A stretch of 38,221 bases of DNA from Bacteroidota bacterium (GCA_018266685.1 JAFDZY010000146.1:1-38221), one strand, 5' to 3'. Positions 1 through 9,474 are shown, numbered from the stretch's first letter. The notes: generated by a model not told the origin, from the sequence alone. Translations and numbers: made by a program.

Positions 1-2526
1 GCGGCTTTCCAACAGGAGTTCCAAGGCCCGGGGGTCGTCATCCACGTGGTCCCGCTGCAGGTTGAAGATGCTGCTGATGATCTGCAGATTGTTCTTCACG
101 CGGTGGTGCACCTCCTTCAGCAGCACTTCTTTTTCGCGCAAGCTTTCCAGCACCTCGCGCTCCGTCCGTTTCTTCTCCGTGATGTCGTGCGCCAGGCAGC
201 TCACGCCGTTCACTTTTCCGTCCGTATGGATGGGGCTCATGAACAGTTCCAGCCACATGTCCCGGCCATTTCCAACTTGCAAGTGCGCCTCCCGGTGCTG
301 GGGCTTTCCGGCAAAACAGGCGTTGTAGAGGTCCAGCCACTCGGCGTCCAGCTCTGGGCTCATGACGTCCACGAAGGCGTTGCGGATGTTGTCCCCTGCC
401 CGCAGCTCTTTGCCGTAAACCTGCTTGCCAACCAGTGCAAAGAACTTGTTGCAAGCGGTGATCAGGAAATTGCGGTCCACGCTCCAGATCATCACGTCGG
501 CGCTGCTCTCGAAGATGGCGTTTAGCTTGGCGGCTTGTTCCCTGACGCGGGCCTCGGCCACCCGCTCCGCAGTGATCTCGTGCCCAATGCCGAAGACCTC
601 CACCACCTGCCCGCTGCCGTCGCGCACGGGGCTCAGGTAGATTTCATTGCACACGCGCTCACCGTTTCTGTCCAGCAGGTCTGTTTCAAACCGAACGGGG
701 TTCCCCGCGAAAACTTCGGCGTACTTCTCCTGCCAAAACCCATGGTACTCCGGACTGGCAAACAGTGACCTCGGAGTGTCCACATCCGTGTTGATCTCCG
801 GTGATCGGCCATGCAGCCGTTCGATCATTTCCTTGTAGCCTTGGTTGAAGCTGGTTAGGGCAATGCGGCGGTCCACCGTCCAGAACATGTGTTCACTTGC
901 CTGGAACAGGGCTTTCTCCTTTTCGGTGTGTTTTTGCAATTGTTCCTGTGCGACATGTGCGGCCGTGATGTCCCGGAAGATGCTTCTTGAAGCGATGCTT
1001 CTTCCGTGTTCCCTGCGCACGTTGGAGGTTCCTTCCACCAGAATGCGCCGCTTGTCCTTGGTGAGGAACCAGGCGCGCCAAACCTGTGTATTGGGTGCAT
1101 TTTCCGCCTGCGCCAGCCAGTTGCGCGCGGTGGACCGTGTGTTATCGTCGGCAATAATGTCCATCAGGTTGATGGAGGCAAGGTCTGCTTCCGAAAAACC
1201 CAGCGTCCGTTTCCACGCATTGTTCACGAACAGGATTTTTCCGTTCATGTCCGTGCTGTGGATCAGGTCAGTGGCATTGTCCACCAGGTCGCGGTACCGC
1301 TCTTCGCTGGCCTTCAGCGCCTCCTGGTCGCGTTTGGCCTGTGTTACGTCTCGGCTTACGCCCATGCTCCCGATCAACTTCCCGTTTTCATCAAAGAGCC
1401 TGGATGCCGCAAGGAAACTGACAAAGACCTTGCCGTCGGCATTCACGTTCCTCACCTCCCCCGCGTATGCACCGAACTGCGCCATTTCCTTTTGCACCGT
1501 GTCGTATGCATCCTGGTCGGCATAAAGCATGCGTGAACTCTTTCCGATAACCTCTTCGGGCTCATGACCGAACTTGATGACCGCCGCAGGATTGAACTCC
1601 GTGATCACGCCTTTGTGGTCCACACCCACGATCATGTCCAATGAACTGTCGATGAGGCTTTTTGCCAAGCGCCTGCTTTTCAACAATGCTTCCTGTGTGC
1701 GCTTATGCTCTTCGATCTCTTCGCGGAGCTTGGTGTTCGCTTCTTCGGCCAATTTGGCCCGCAGCCGCTCCTGCATCATCGACTGCTCCAATTCCGCATC
1801 ATGGAGCGTCAATTGCACCCCGGGCGCATTCATGTACCAAGTGGCGGCGGCGTAAACCATCAATGGGCGCACGGACCCGCCCTTGGGTTGGAAATGGATC
1901 CGAAGACCTTCGGCGGTCCCTCCTTGACCGGTGTATTGGAGCATCCGCTCCAGGGCCTTGGCATCCTTGGTTTCAACAATGCGCATAAGCTCGGTGCCCG
2001 CCAATTGCATGGGAGCCATGAGGGCTTCCGATGCAGGGTTTGAAAACACCACTTTTCCGCCTTGGATGATCAGGATTCCGTCCCGCACACGTTCGGACAA
2101 TTGGCGGTAATTGTTCACTAGCAGCCGCTGTTCCATCTCGGCGCTGCGCACCGAGGTTATGTCGATCACCATGCCCTCGATCACAGTAGGCCTGCCCGGC
2201 ACTTCCCTGATCATCACGCTCTCCAGCACATGCACCGCTTTGCCTGTCCGGTGCTTCAGGAGGATCTCATAATTAAGCAGCTTCTTGTGCGTGGATAGCT
2301 GGTCCACAAATGCTTGCCGTTCGGCTATGTTGAAGTAGAGGTTTTTTACAGGAACCTCCTTTAGTTCCGCGATTGATCCATAGCCGAGCAATTCCACCAG
2401 GGTTTGGTTGCAATCCAGCATGCGGCCCCCCACCGTGGTACGGAACAGGCCCACCAGATCACCGCCCAGCAAATGTTCGTACTCCAATGCGCCCTTCCCG
2501 CCCTTCACGGTTTCACCCTCTCCCAT
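1..2526 (-). CDS. Multi-PAS sensor histidine kinase, HisKA_2 type (C-terminus cut by window edge)
   Basis: An open frame runs from an ATG at 2526 leftward off the window (842 codons visible, no stop). No hydrophobic segment or signal peptide is apparent, so the protein should be a cytoplasmic sensor. About six PAS/PAC modules follow one another. Recognisable pieces include a [14 protein letters not shown] PAC end near residue 115, a coiled coil around residues 260-310 ([16 protein letters not shown]) and later [16 protein letters not shown] and [10 protein letters not shown] linkers. The last visible residues contain [18 protein letters not shown], the phospho-acceptor box of HisKA_2/HWE-like kinases; the HATPase domain must lie beyond position 1. 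The gene starts 46 bp after the YwqK-repeat gene on the same strand, so the two may be co-transcribed. The ligand is unknown, and no response regulator lies next to it inside the window. Confidence 0.88.
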   Translation of the reverse strand, partial: MGEGETVKGGKGALEYEHLLGGDLVGLFRTTVGGRMLDCNQTLVELLGYGSIAELKEVPVKNLYFNIAERQAFVDQLSTHKKLLNYEILLKHRTGKAVHVLESVMIREVPGRPTVIEGMVIDITSVRSAEMEQRLLVNNYRQLSERVRDGILIIQGGKVVFSNPASEALMAPMQLAGTELMRIVETKDAKALERMLQYTGQGGTAEGLRIHFQPKGGSVRPLMVYAAATWYMNAPGVQLTLHDAELEQSMMQERLRAKLAEEANTKLREEIEEHKRTQEALLKSRRLAKSLIDSSLDMIVGVDHKGVITEFNPAAVIKFGHEPEEVIGKSSRMLYADQDAYDTVQKEMAQFGAYAGEVRNVNADGKVFVSFLAASRLFDENGKLIGSMGVSRDVTQAKRDQEALKASEERYRDLVDNATDLIHSTDMNGKILFVNNAWKRTLGFSEADLASINLMDIIADDNTRSTARNWLAQAENAPNTQVWRAWFLTKDKRRILVEGTSNVRREHGRSIASRSIFRDITAAHVAQEQLQKHTEKEKALFQASEHMFWTVDRRIALTSFNQGYKEMIERLHGRSPEINTDVDTPRSLFASPEYHGFWQEKYAEVFAGNPVRFETDLLDRNGERVCNEIYLSPVRDGSGQVVEVFGIGHEITAERVAEARVREQAAKLNAIFESSADVMIWSVDRNFLITACNKFFALVGKQVYGKELRAGDNIRNAFVDVMSPELDAEWLDLYNACFAGKPQHREAHLQVGNGRDMWLELFMSPIHTDGKVNGVSCLAHDITEKKRTEREVLESLREKEVLLKEVHHRVKNNLQIISSIFNLQRDHVDDDPRALELLLESR

Positions 2527-2572
2527 TTCAACAACAATTTAAAAAGCCTTGGACACGCACCAATTGGCCACT

Positions 2573-4168
2573 TCACGGAACATAACCACTGGGTTCGAAC
2601 GGCGGGGGAAGTTTTGCATCACCGAGCTTCATTTCCTTCCCGTCCTTATATCGAATGGTGAGCAGCAGCGTTCCGTCGTTGTCAAAGTAATTGAAATCAC
2701 CCTGTTGAAGTCCCCCGGTAAATTTTCCCTGGAGCTTCAACCTGCCGTTTGGCCAGTACCAACGTTGCTTTCCATCCCGTTCACCGGCAACGAAAGAACC
2801 CGTGAAGTACTTCTTTCCGTTATCATACGTGCTTTCCCAGGCACCGTCCCGTTCACCATCCTTGTACGCCCCTTGTTCCGTGTGTTCTCCCACATGGTAG
2901 GACCACATCCCATCCTTCAATCCATCAATGTACTGGCCTTTCACGATCACGCTTCCGTCCATTTCATACTCTGCCGACCCGCCGTCCTCCTTGCCCTTCC
3001 GGTAATTCTCCTCCCTGTGCAGCTCACCGGTGGGATAGAACCATTTCCAAGTTCCTTGTGGTAAGCCATCCTTGTAGGTGCCACGCTGCTCCACTTCGCC
3101 GCCCCGGTGGAAGAAGGTCCAAGGGCCATCCTTTTTACCGTCCACATAGCTGCCTTCCGCACGCTTCTCGCCGGTGGAGTAATACTCCGTCCATGGCCCG
3201 GTCATCGCCCCAGCCTCGCTCACAGCTCCTTGGCCCATTATTACGCCGTTCCGGTATATGGCGGCATCGCTTGGCTTCCCTTGCTCATCGAACTCGCGGA
3301 ACAACCCTTCCCTTTTGCCTTCCTTGGAGTAGCTGCCAATGCTCGCCACTTTGCCGTTGGCATGATAGGTGTTCCTGATCTGGAGCAAAGTGGCCTCAGC
3401 TGCATCCGGAAGCACTTGGTCCAGGTCGTACTTTTCCATATCCTTCAGGTTTCCCTGCGGATCGTACTCCTTGAAGATCCCCTGCCGCTTATCATCCACA
3501 AAATTCCCTTCCCACTGAACGCGCCCGTTGGGATAGTAACCTTGCCATGTGCCCTGGCGCCAGCCTTTTTCGTCCAGGCGGTTCACTTGTTCCCTGCGCT
3601 GCAACACCCCGCTCCTCCATACGGCAATGGTAATGGGTCTTCCATCCTCGGCATATTCATGCGCCGTACCATCCTCCTTCCCGCTCTTGAACACCACCAC
3701 GGACTTGGTTTTTCCGTCCGGGTAGAAACTGGTGGAAGGGCCTTGTTTTAGATCGTCGGTAAACTGTTCATCGCTCAGCAGCGTGCTGTCCGCACCATAC
3801 CTTTTCAGCGATCCGTTTTTCTTGCCGTCCCGGTAATCGATGGTCGTTTCCAAGGCGCCGTCCGGTGCATAAAAAGCCCATGTGCTGTCCAACTGGAAAT
3901 TGGTCCGTTTGCCCTGGCTCTTGATCACGCCGTTCTCGTAGAAGGTTTTCCAATGTCCTTCCGGTTTTCCGTCAACCAGGTACCCTTCACTGCTGATATT
4001 GCCATCGGGATAAAGGTACCGCTGGAACCTGCCAACCGGTTGCGCCATGAGGCCAACACTAATTGCACACATCAGAATCATCATTCCTTTTTTAAAAAGA
4101 AGATGATGGTATGATATAGGCTGTTGATCGTGTTGGCGATCGGAGCGGGAACAGCTTGGCATTGTCAC
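2573..4168 (-). CDS. Secreted YwqK/MORN_2-repeat protein
   Basis: The protein is made almost entirely of roughly 23-residue repeats of the form Y-x-x-G-x-x-x-x-G-x-W-x-x-Y-x-x-x-G-x-x-x-x-x-G, for example YVDGKKDGPWTFFHRGGEV and YKDGLPQGTWKWFYPTGEL. These match the MORN_2 / YwqK antitoxin-like family, which is abundant in Bacteroidota. A short hydrophobic stretch (MMILMCAISVGLMA followed by Gln) looks like a signal peptide, so export is inferred. The start is uncertain. An ATG at 4168 puts 28 residues, ending in FKKG, before the hydrophobic stretch; an ATG at 4084 starts directly at it, behind an AAAAAAGGA sequence. An exact TAnnTTTG element ends 4 nt before 4168. Repeat proteins of this type are often mis-annotated as antitoxins; no toxin partner is visible here. 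The biological role is unknown. Confidence 0.85.
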   Translation of the reverse strand: MTMPSCSRSDRQHDQQPISYHHLLFKKGMMILMCAISVGLMAQPVGRFQRYLYPDGNISSEGYLVDGKPEGHWKTFYENGVIKSQGKRTNFQLDSTWAFYAPDGALETTIDYRDGKKNGSLKRYGADSTLLSDEQFTDDLKQGPSTSFYPDGKTKSVVVFKSGKEDGTAHEYAEDGRPITIAVWRSGVLQRREQVNRLDEKGWRQGTWQGYYPNGRVQWEGNFVDDKRQGIFKEYDPQGNLKDMEKYDLDQVLPDAAEATLLQIRNTYHANGKVASIGSYSKEGKREGLFREFDEQGKPSDAAIYRNGVIMGQGAVSEAGAMTGPWTEYYSTGEKRAEGSYVDGKKDGPWTFFHRGGEVEQRGTYKDGLPQGTWKWFYPTGELHREENYRKGKEDGGSAEYEMDGSVIVKGQYIDGLKDGMWSYHVGEHTEQGAYKDGERDGAWESTYDNGKKYFTGSFVAGERDGKQRWYWPNGRLKLQGKFTGGLQQGDFNYFDNDGTLLLTIRYKDGKEMKLGDAKLPPPFEPSGYVP

Positions 4169-4172
4169 TTTT

Positions 4173-4180
4173 CAAAAGTA
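4173..4180 (-). promoter_or_regulatory. Bacteroidota -7 element (TACTTTTG) before the YwqK-repeat gene
   Basis: On the minus strand the sequence reads TACTTTTG, an exact match to TAnnTTTG, ending 4 nt before the ATG at 4168. Transcription would start at or within a few bases of that ATG. This means either a leaderless message or a leader of about 80 nt to the alternative ATG at 4084. I saw no good -33 TTG at the expected distance. Confidence 0.5.
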
Positions 4181-4492
4181 TTCAACACGGCGTGAACATT
4201 GGCGAAGTGTGCGGTTTGCAAGAGGAACGGTGGTTCCACGCAGGGTAGCGGCATGCTCCGAACGATCGTGCACAAGCAAAGAGGGGGCCGTCTGTTCATG
4301 GTATCCGCCCCATGGGTTCCAGGTCCGATCGTTTGTTGGCTGTTCATCAAATGGTGGTGGAATAGGCTTGGAAATCCAAAGAAATCGATCATGCAACAAG
4401 TGTTCCGCAAATGCTTGGAAAAGTGTCCCAAAGTTGTGCACGGGATAACTTCCTTATCAACAGCCCTAATGTTTGATCCGTGTCCACGCAGC
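4181..4492. other. Divergent intergenic region, no gene seen
   Basis: About 310 bp separate the two divergent promoters of the YwqK-repeat gene and rpiB. The stretch is less GC-rich than its surroundings. The open frames in it have atypical composition and no recognisable domain. It holds a small inverted repeat (GATAA-cttcc-TTATC, 4444-4458) and one near-match to a DnaA box (TTATCAACA, 4454-4462). I see no RNA gene. Confidence 0.5.
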
Positions 4493-4500
4493 TATCTTTG
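4493..4500 (+). promoter_or_regulatory. rpiB promoter -7 element (TATCTTTG)
   Basis: TATCTTTG matches TAnnTTTG exactly. A TTTG at 4472-4475 lies 17 nt upstream and can serve as the -33 element. Only 5 nt separate the -7 element from the rpiB ATG at 4506, so the predicted start of transcription falls on or next to the start codon. Confidence 0.6.
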
Positions 4501-4505
4501 GGGCT

Positions 4506-4934
4506 ATGCGCATCGCCATTGGCAGTGACCACGCCGGTTTCCGGTTGAAGGAGGAAATAATCGCCCGGCTAAAGGCCAAGGGAGCAACGGTATTGGATGA
4601 AGGCACGCACAGCGAAGAAAGCACGGACTATCCGGGCTATGCGCATGCTGTTGCGGGGGATGTGCTTGCGAAGCGGGCAGACCTGGGCATTGTGATCTGC
4701 GGAAGCGGCAACGGCGTGAACATTACGGCAAACAAGCACAAAGGCATTCGTTCGGCCTTGGCGTGGATCCCCGAGGTGGCCCGGTTGGCCCGCCAGCACA
4801 ATGATGCCAATGTACTTGCCCTGCCGGCCCGCTATCTGTCGGAAGCGGAGGCCGCGGCCATTGTGGATGCTTACCTGGAAAGTACGTTTGAAGGAGGCCG
4901 GCATCAACGCCGCGTATCGGCCATTGAATGCTAG
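4506..4934 (+). CDS. rpiB: Ribose-5-phosphate isomerase B
   Basis: This 142-residue protein belongs to the RpiB/LacA/LacB family, which interconverts ribose 5-phosphate and ribulose 5-phosphate in the pentose phosphate pathway in the cytoplasm. The N-terminus MRIAIGSDHAGFRLKEEI carries the phosphate-binding SDHAG motif. DEGTHSEESTDYPGYA and GIVICGSGNGVNITANKHKGIR follow; the Cys in ICGSGNG is the family's catalytic-base position. The length is typical. The ATG at 4506 was chosen over the upstream ATG at 4473 because the family begins at MRIAIGSDHAG and the promoter element lies between the two. The M28 peptidase gene begins 10 bp after the stop, so the two probably form an operon. Confidence 0.96.
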   Translation: MRIAIGSDHAGFRLKEEIIARLKAKGATVLDEGTHSEESTDYPGYAHAVAGDVLAKRADLGIVICGSGNGVNITANKHKGIRSALAWIPEVARLARQHNDANVLALPARYLSEAEAAAIVDAYLESTFEGGRHQRRVSAIEC

Positions 4935-4944
4935 CGCCAGTGCC

Positions 4945-6483
4945 ATGAAGTGCAAAAGCTTGGTGCTCTCCGTTCTTTTCGTTTCTGCGTGGCATGTACC
5001 CGCCGTGGCACAAGCGGACAGCTTGGCCGCACATTATGCCTCATTCATTTCGGAGACCAGTCTCCGGTCGGTGCTCAATGTGCTGGCGCATGATTCCTTG
5101 GAAGGCCGGGAAACTGGCATGGAAGGCCAACGCAAGGCAGCAGCCTACATCATGGCGCAGTTCCGCAGCTATGGCATTCAGCCGGTCCCGGATGCCGAAG
5201 CACGGGGCATGCTCCCCAACGGCTACCAGCAGCGTTTTCCCTTGGTGGTAAACCGGCTGGGCGGGCTCGGCATCAACGTGGACGGGACATCCTTTGGCTT
5301 CCTTACGGATTATTTCTACTTTCAGGAGCATTTGCAGGAGGCCTTGGACGTGCAGGAGGTAATGGTGCTGGCCCCGGTGTCATTGGGTGGGGCGCGCTTG
5401 GGCGGAAGCAGCAAGGTGGTCATGCTGTTGGACACGCAAGATCCCGGCACGGACATCATGGAACTGGTAGGACAGGCAAGTGCGGCGTTGGCGAAAACAG
5501 GTACCCGGGTGCTGATGGTGGTGCAGGACAAGGCACAGGAGATGATGCACCACTATGATGCGTTCCTTGGGCGTGCACGCATGCAGCTGGACAAAGGCCA
5601 GCAGGAGAACCGCACACAGGGGCTGCAGGTGGTTGTGATCACCCCGCAAATGGCCCAGGCAATTCTGGACCATGGCCACCTTACTTTGACGAAGGCATAC
5701 AAAACCGCTGTGAAGAAGCGGGTGATCGTAAAGGTTGCGGTGCAGTTTACCTATACCCCGCAGCATGGTCAGCTAAGCGCAGAGAACGTATTGGGCTATA
5801 TTGAGGGCAGCGACAAGAAAGGGGAGGTCGTAGCGGTAACAGCACACTACGACCATGTGGGCGTGATCAATGGCGAAGTGTACAATGGCGCGGATGATGA
5901 CGGATCCGGCACTGCGGCCGTGCTGGGGATGGCGCAAGCTTTTGCCCGGGCCAAGGCCGAAGGGCACGGGCCGAGGCGCAGCATGTTGTTCATGACCGTG
6001 AGCGGGGAGGAAAAGGGCCTGTTGGGATCGGAGTGGTACACGGACCATCCAGTGCTGCCGCTGGACAGCACCGTTGCAGACCTGAACATTGACATGATCG
6101 GCCGCACGGACACGGTTTACGGGGACAGCTCGCACTATGTGTATGTGATCGGGAGCAAGCGGATCAGCAGGCAATTGGGCGACCTTATTGAAGCCGAGAA
6201 CGCCAAGAGAACGCATCTGGACCTGGACTACAAGTTCGATGCGGAAAATGACCCCAACCGCTTTTACTACCGGAGCGACCACTACAACTTCGCCAAGCAT
6301 GGCGTGCCCATCGCCTTTTTCTTCAATGGCGTCCATGCAGATTACCACGGTCCGCACGATGAAGTGGGGAAGATCCGCTTTGACCTGCTGCACCAGCGCA
6401 CGCTGCTGGTGTATTACACGGCATGGATGTTGGCGAACAGGGACAGCCGCGTGGCCAAGGACGGACCGGAGGGTGCCAGGTGA
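4945..6483 (+). CDS. Secreted M28-family zinc metallopeptidase
   Basis: This 512-residue protein begins with a signal peptide (MKCKSLVLSVLFVSAWHVPAVAQ). The catalytic domain occupies the C-terminal half and shows the M28 di-zinc aminopeptidase signature in order: TAHYDHVG (His ligand), NGADDDGSGTAA (bridging Asp), SGEEKGLLGS (general-base and ligand Glu pair), NIDMIGR (Asp ligand) and RSDHYNFAKHG (His ligand). The middle segment, around residues 120-290, probably corresponds to the PA-like insert found in many M28 proteins. The ATG at 4945 lies 10 bp after rpiB and immediately precedes the signal peptide. Hydrolysis of exported peptides from their N-terminus is inferred from the family. I do not see a type IX secretion C-terminal domain. 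Confidence 0.92.
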   Translation: MKCKSLVLSVLFVSAWHVPAVAQADSLAAHYASFISETSLRSVLNVLAHDSLEGRETGMEGQRKAAAYIMAQFRSYGIQPVPDAEARGMLPNGYQQRFPLVVNRLGGLGINVDGTSFGFLTDYFYFQEHLQEALDVQEVMVLAPVSLGGARLGGSSKVVMLLDTQDPGTDIMELVGQASAALAKTGTRVLMVVQDKAQEMMHHYDAFLGRARMQLDKGQQENRTQGLQVVVITPQMAQAILDHGHLTLTKAYKTAVKKRVIVKVAVQFTYTPQHGQLSAENVLGYIEGSDKKGEVVAVTAHYDHVGVINGEVYNGADDDGSGTAAVLGMAQAFARAKAEGHGPRRSMLFMTVSGEEKGLLGSEWYTDHPVLPLDSTVADLNIDMIGRTDTVYGDSSHYVYVIGSKRISRQLGDLIEAENAKRTHLDLDYKFDAENDPNRFYYRSDHYNFAKHGVPIAFFFNGVHADYHGPHDEVGKIRFDLLHQRTLLVYYTAWMLANRDSRVAKDGPEGAR

Positions 6484-6545
6484 TCTCCCGTTGGCAGTGC
6501 CTGCCGGCACAAGAGCAAGGCGCGGCAGGTGATCGGCGCGTGTCC

Positions 6546-7808
6546 TCAGCCGGCTGCGGGTTCCCGCAGCAGTTCCACGATCGCGTTTTCAAGGCGTTCC
6601 TTGAAACGGACGTAGCGCTCACCGGTGCCCGGCCCGTAAATGCCTGTATAGATGTGGCGCACGGTGCCGTCCTTGTCGATCAATAGCGTGGTGGGGTAGC
6701 TCTTCAGCTTGCTGATGAACGGCAGCTTGTGCTCCACGGAATCGCTCTTTGCAAGGCCGGCATAAAGCAGGTCGTAGCTGATGCCCAGGCGTTGCTTGAA
6801 GTGGCGGATGGCCGCCAGGGCCTGTGCGGTATCCGGATAACGCTCGAACGACAGTGCAACGGCCTCAAGGCCGTCCTTGTGGTATTTGTTGTACAGCTCG
6901 CCCAGCATCCGGCTTTGGTCCATGCAGTTGGGGCACCAAGTGCCCATGATCTCCACCACCACGGGCTTGCCACGGTACTTTGCGTCGGTCAATGCGTGCA
7001 GTTTGCCTTCGGTGTCCGGGAATGTGAAGGCCACTGGCTTGGCGGGGTCCAGGCGGGTGAGCGTTTCATCATTCGCCAATGCGAAGGAAGGGTTGCGCAC
7101 TCCGTACCACCGTTGTTTCCAGCGGTGTCCGCTGCGGAACTCGCCCAACATGCTGTCGTTGCGGATGGCGGCGCGGAAGAGAAAAGCCTGGGAGCCGTTG
7201 AACGTAGAGAGGAAGAGTGAATCCCGCACCGTGATGCCGTCCAGGAAGCGCAAATCCCCGGTTTCCGTGGCGAAGGAGCCCTTCACGCGGCTATTGTCGA
7301 TTTGAAAAATGCCTATGGCGGGCTCACTTTCGGACCTGTCCAAAAAATGGACTTCCCAATCACCTGAAATGTTTGTGGATGCAGGAGCTGCGGCCTGGCT
7401 GAACCGCGGGCTGTCGCCCAGGGAGGCGGTGAACGGAATGGCGTAGTCGGACCCTTTGTAGTGGTTGTACCACGACCCGCTGAAGTGGCCGGAATCCTGG
7501 ATAGTGCCAAGGAACTCCGAATCGAAAAAGGGCATCCGTACCCGGATGCTGTCACCTTTTATGGCAATGGAATCCACGGCGATTGCTTCGTCCTGGTTAT
7601 GGATGGTGATCCGCCAGCCGGAATTGCCCTTTGCCAGATCAAAGAGGAAGGGGAGGTCAAGCCTGGCAGCGGTGCTGTCCAGGTCCAGCACCATGCGCCA
7701 ATGACCTTCGGTAAGGGCTTCCTTGTGGGTTTGGGGTGAAGCTTGTGGTTGCCTGCACGCACCGAAACCGGCCAACAACAGGATGAACAGCAGTGGGGAT
7801 GGCCTCAT
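6546..7808 (-). CDS. TlpA-like thioredoxin-fold lipoprotein
   Basis: The start is taken at the ATG at 7808, where MRPSPLLFILLLAGFGAC gives a signal peptide with a lipobox-like Cys (residue 18). The reading frame is open further upstream but that part has no family character. Residues about 30-250 form a beta-rich N-terminal region, like the DUF4369-like domains often fused to Bacteroidota TlpA proteins. The C-terminal redoxin domain has KPVVVEIMGTWCPNC with the redox pair Cys292/Cys295, and a cis-Pro segment, SYPTTLLIDKDG. The likely role is thiol-disulfide exchange at the cell envelope as a membrane-anchored reductase. It is convergent with the M28 gene and 62 bp from it. A near-consensus element TACGTTCG lies at 7828-7835 on the minus strand. 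Confidence 0.88.
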   Translation of the reverse strand: MRPSPLLFILLLAGFGACRQPQASPQTHKEALTEGHWRMVLDLDSTAARLDLPFLFDLAKGNSGWRITIHNQDEAIAVDSIAIKGDSIRVRMPFFDSEFLGTIQDSGHFSGSWYNHYKGSDYAIPFTASLGDSPRFSQAAAPASTNISGDWEVHFLDRSESEPAIGIFQIDNSRVKGSFATETGDLRFLDGITVRDSLFLSTFNGSQAFLFRAAIRNDSMLGEFRSGHRWKQRWYGVRNPSFALANDETLTRLDPAKPVAFTFPDTEGKLHALTDAKYRGKPVVVEIMGTWCPNCMDQSRMLGELYNKYHKDGLEAVALSFERYPDTAQALAAIRHFKQRLGISYDLLYAGLAKSDSVEHKLPFISKLKSYPTTLLIDKDGTVRHIYTGIYGPGTGERYVRFKERLENAIVELLREPAAG

Positions 7809-7917
7809 GCCCGGTAGTGAAATTGTGCGAACGTAGTACCCGTTCCGTTCGCCTCCGCGCACAAGTTGGCGTAAGCGAAGGATCCCAGCGGGGTTCAGGC
7901 GTTCTTGGTGCGGCGGC

Positions 7918-9474
7918 TTAAAGGTCAAACTTGATCCCTTGCGCCAAAGGCACCGTGGTACCGTAGTTGATCGTGTTGGTTTGCCGGCGCATGTAGGTCT
8001 TCCAGGCATCCGAGCCGCTTTCGCGCCCGCCGCCGGTTTCCTTCTCACCACCAAAGGCACCGCCGATCTCCGCACCACTGGTACCGATGTTAACGTTCGC
8101 AATGCCGCAATCGCTGCCGGCCGCACCGAGGAATTGCTCCATCTCGCGCAGGTCCGTGGTCATGATGGATGACGACAGCCCTTGCTTCACGTTGTTCTGG
8201 ATCGCGATGGCGTTTGCCACATCGCCGCTGTAGCGGATCACGTACAGGATGGGGGCAAAGGTTTCCTCCTGCACAATGGGCATATCCGGCGTGGCCTCCA
8301 CGATAGCAGGCTTTACATAGCAGCCTGTGGCAAAGGCTTCACCGCTCAGCGCGCCACCCTCCACAAGCATCTTGCCGCCCTGCTCCTTGGCAGCCTTCAG
8401 TGCGTTGGAATACATCTCCACTGCCGTCCGGTCGATCAAGGGGCCCACATGGTTCGTTTCATCCAAGGGATTGCCGATGCGCAATTGGCCGTAGGCCTTT
8501 GCAAGCTTCTTGGTGAAATCCGCATAGACTGATTCGTGGATGATCAAGCGGCGGGTGGTGGTGCAGCGCTGCCCGGCGGTGCCCACGGCACCAAAGAGTG
8601 CCGAGTGCATGGCGATGTCCAAGTCCGCCTTCTCCGTGATGATGATGGCATTGTTGCCGCCAAGCTCAAGCAGGGCGCGTCCCAAACGCTCGCTCACGGC
8701 AGCACCCACCACCTTGCCCATGCGGGTGCTTCCAGTGGCGCTGATCAAGGGGATCCGTTCGTCGCGGGACATCCATTCGCCCACCTCGCGGTTGCCGTTG
8801 ATCAGCACACTAACACCTTCGGGCACGTTGTTCCGCTTGAAAACCTCCGCTGCGATGGCCTGGCAGGCCAAGCTGCAAATCGGGGTTTTGCCGCTTGGTT
8901 TCCAAACGGTAACATCGCCGCAAACCCAGGCCAGGGCTGTATTCCAACTCCAAACAGCCACGGGGAAATTGAAGGAAGTGATCAAGCCCACCAGGCCCAG
9001 CGGGTGCCATTGCTCGTACATGCGGTGCTGGGGCCGCTCGCTGTGCATGGTCAGGCCGTGCAATTGGCGGGACAAGCCCACCGCAAAATCACAGATGTCG
9101 ATCATCTCCTGCACCTCGCCCAATCCCTCCTGGAAGCTCTTGCCCATTTCATAGCTCACCAGCTTTCCCAGCTCGACCTTGTGCTTGCGGAGTTCATCCG
9201 CAAACTGCCGCACCACCTCACCACGTTTTGGGGCAGGCCAATTACGCCATTCCTTGAAGGCATTTTCCGCGGTCCTGACGCATTGTTCATATTCGGCCCG
9301 TGATGCACCGCGTACAACGCCAAGTTGTGCACCATCAACAGGGGATGTGGAAACCAATTTCCCTCCTTCACCCTTGAGCCATTGCGTGCCGGTGGATACG
9401 CCGGAGTGGTCCTCGGAAATGTTCCATTGTTTCAGAAGCCCGGAAATGCGGGACGAAGCGGTCAATGTGCTCAT
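7918..9474 (-). CDS. ALDH7-type aldehyde dehydrogenase (alpha-aminoadipic semialdehyde dehydrogenase-like)
   Basis: This 518-residue NAD(P)-dependent aldehyde dehydrogenase has the catalytic Cys304 in GQRCTTTRR and the general-base Glu270 in LLELGGNNA. The nucleotide-fold motifs ITSFNFPVAVWSWN, KPSGKTP and SATGSTRMGK are also present. The combination HGLTMHSERPQHRMYEQWHPLG, SFNFPVAVW and LELGGNNAI is characteristic of the ALDH7/antiquitin branch, whose members oxidise aminoadipate semialdehyde in lysine breakdown and related aldehydes. The substrate here is inferred from family resemblance only. It is monocistronic, with an exact TAnnTTTG element 29 nt upstream. Length and motifs look complete. 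Confidence 0.93.
   Translation of the reverse strand: MSTLTASSRISGLLKQWNISEDHSGVSTGTQWLKGEGGKLVSTSPVDGAQLGVVRGASRAEYEQCVRTAENAFKEWRNWPAPKRGEVVRQFADELRKHKVELGKLVSYEMGKSFQEGLGEVQEMIDICDFAVGLSRQLHGLTMHSERPQHRMYEQWHPLGLVGLITSFNFPVAVWSWNTALAWVCGDVTVWKPSGKTPICSLACQAIAAEVFKRNNVPEGVSVLINGNREVGEWMSRDERIPLISATGSTRMGKVVGAAVSERLGRALLELGGNNAIIITEKADLDIAMHSALFGAVGTAGQRCTTTRRLIIHESVYADFTKKLAKAYGQLRIGNPLDETNHVGPLIDRTAVEMYSNALKAAKEQGGKMLVEGGALSGEAFATGCYVKPAIVEATPDMPIVQEETFAPILYVIRYSGDVANAIAIQNNVKQGLSSSIMTTDLREMEQFLGAAGSDCGIANVNIGTSGAEIGGAFGGEKETGGGRESGSDAWKTYMRRQTNTINYGTTVPLAQGIKFDL

Noticed and set aside
42..57. CACGTG-containing sequence TCATCCACGTGGTCCC as another parS site
   Set aside because: It matches only the central 8 bases plus three of the eight flanking positions and is explained by kinase coding sequence (DHVDD).
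2573..4168. YwqK-repeat protein as the antitoxin of a toxin-antitoxin pair
   Set aside because: No toxin-like gene is adjacent, the protein is far longer than antitoxin-sized, and it seems exported.
4444..4462. Possible oriC or DnaA-box cluster (TTATCAACA, GATAA...TTATC) in the rpiB upstream region
   Set aside because: Only one near-match to the DnaA box, no array, and no dnaA or dnaN gene nearby. Proximity to parS-like sites is suggestive but not enough.
6497..6529. Convergent terminator between the M28 peptidase and the thioredoxin-like gene
   Set aside because: Two competing short hairpins (GTGCC-tgcc-GGCAC and CCTGCCG...CGGCAGG) can form, but neither is followed by a T-run on either strand.
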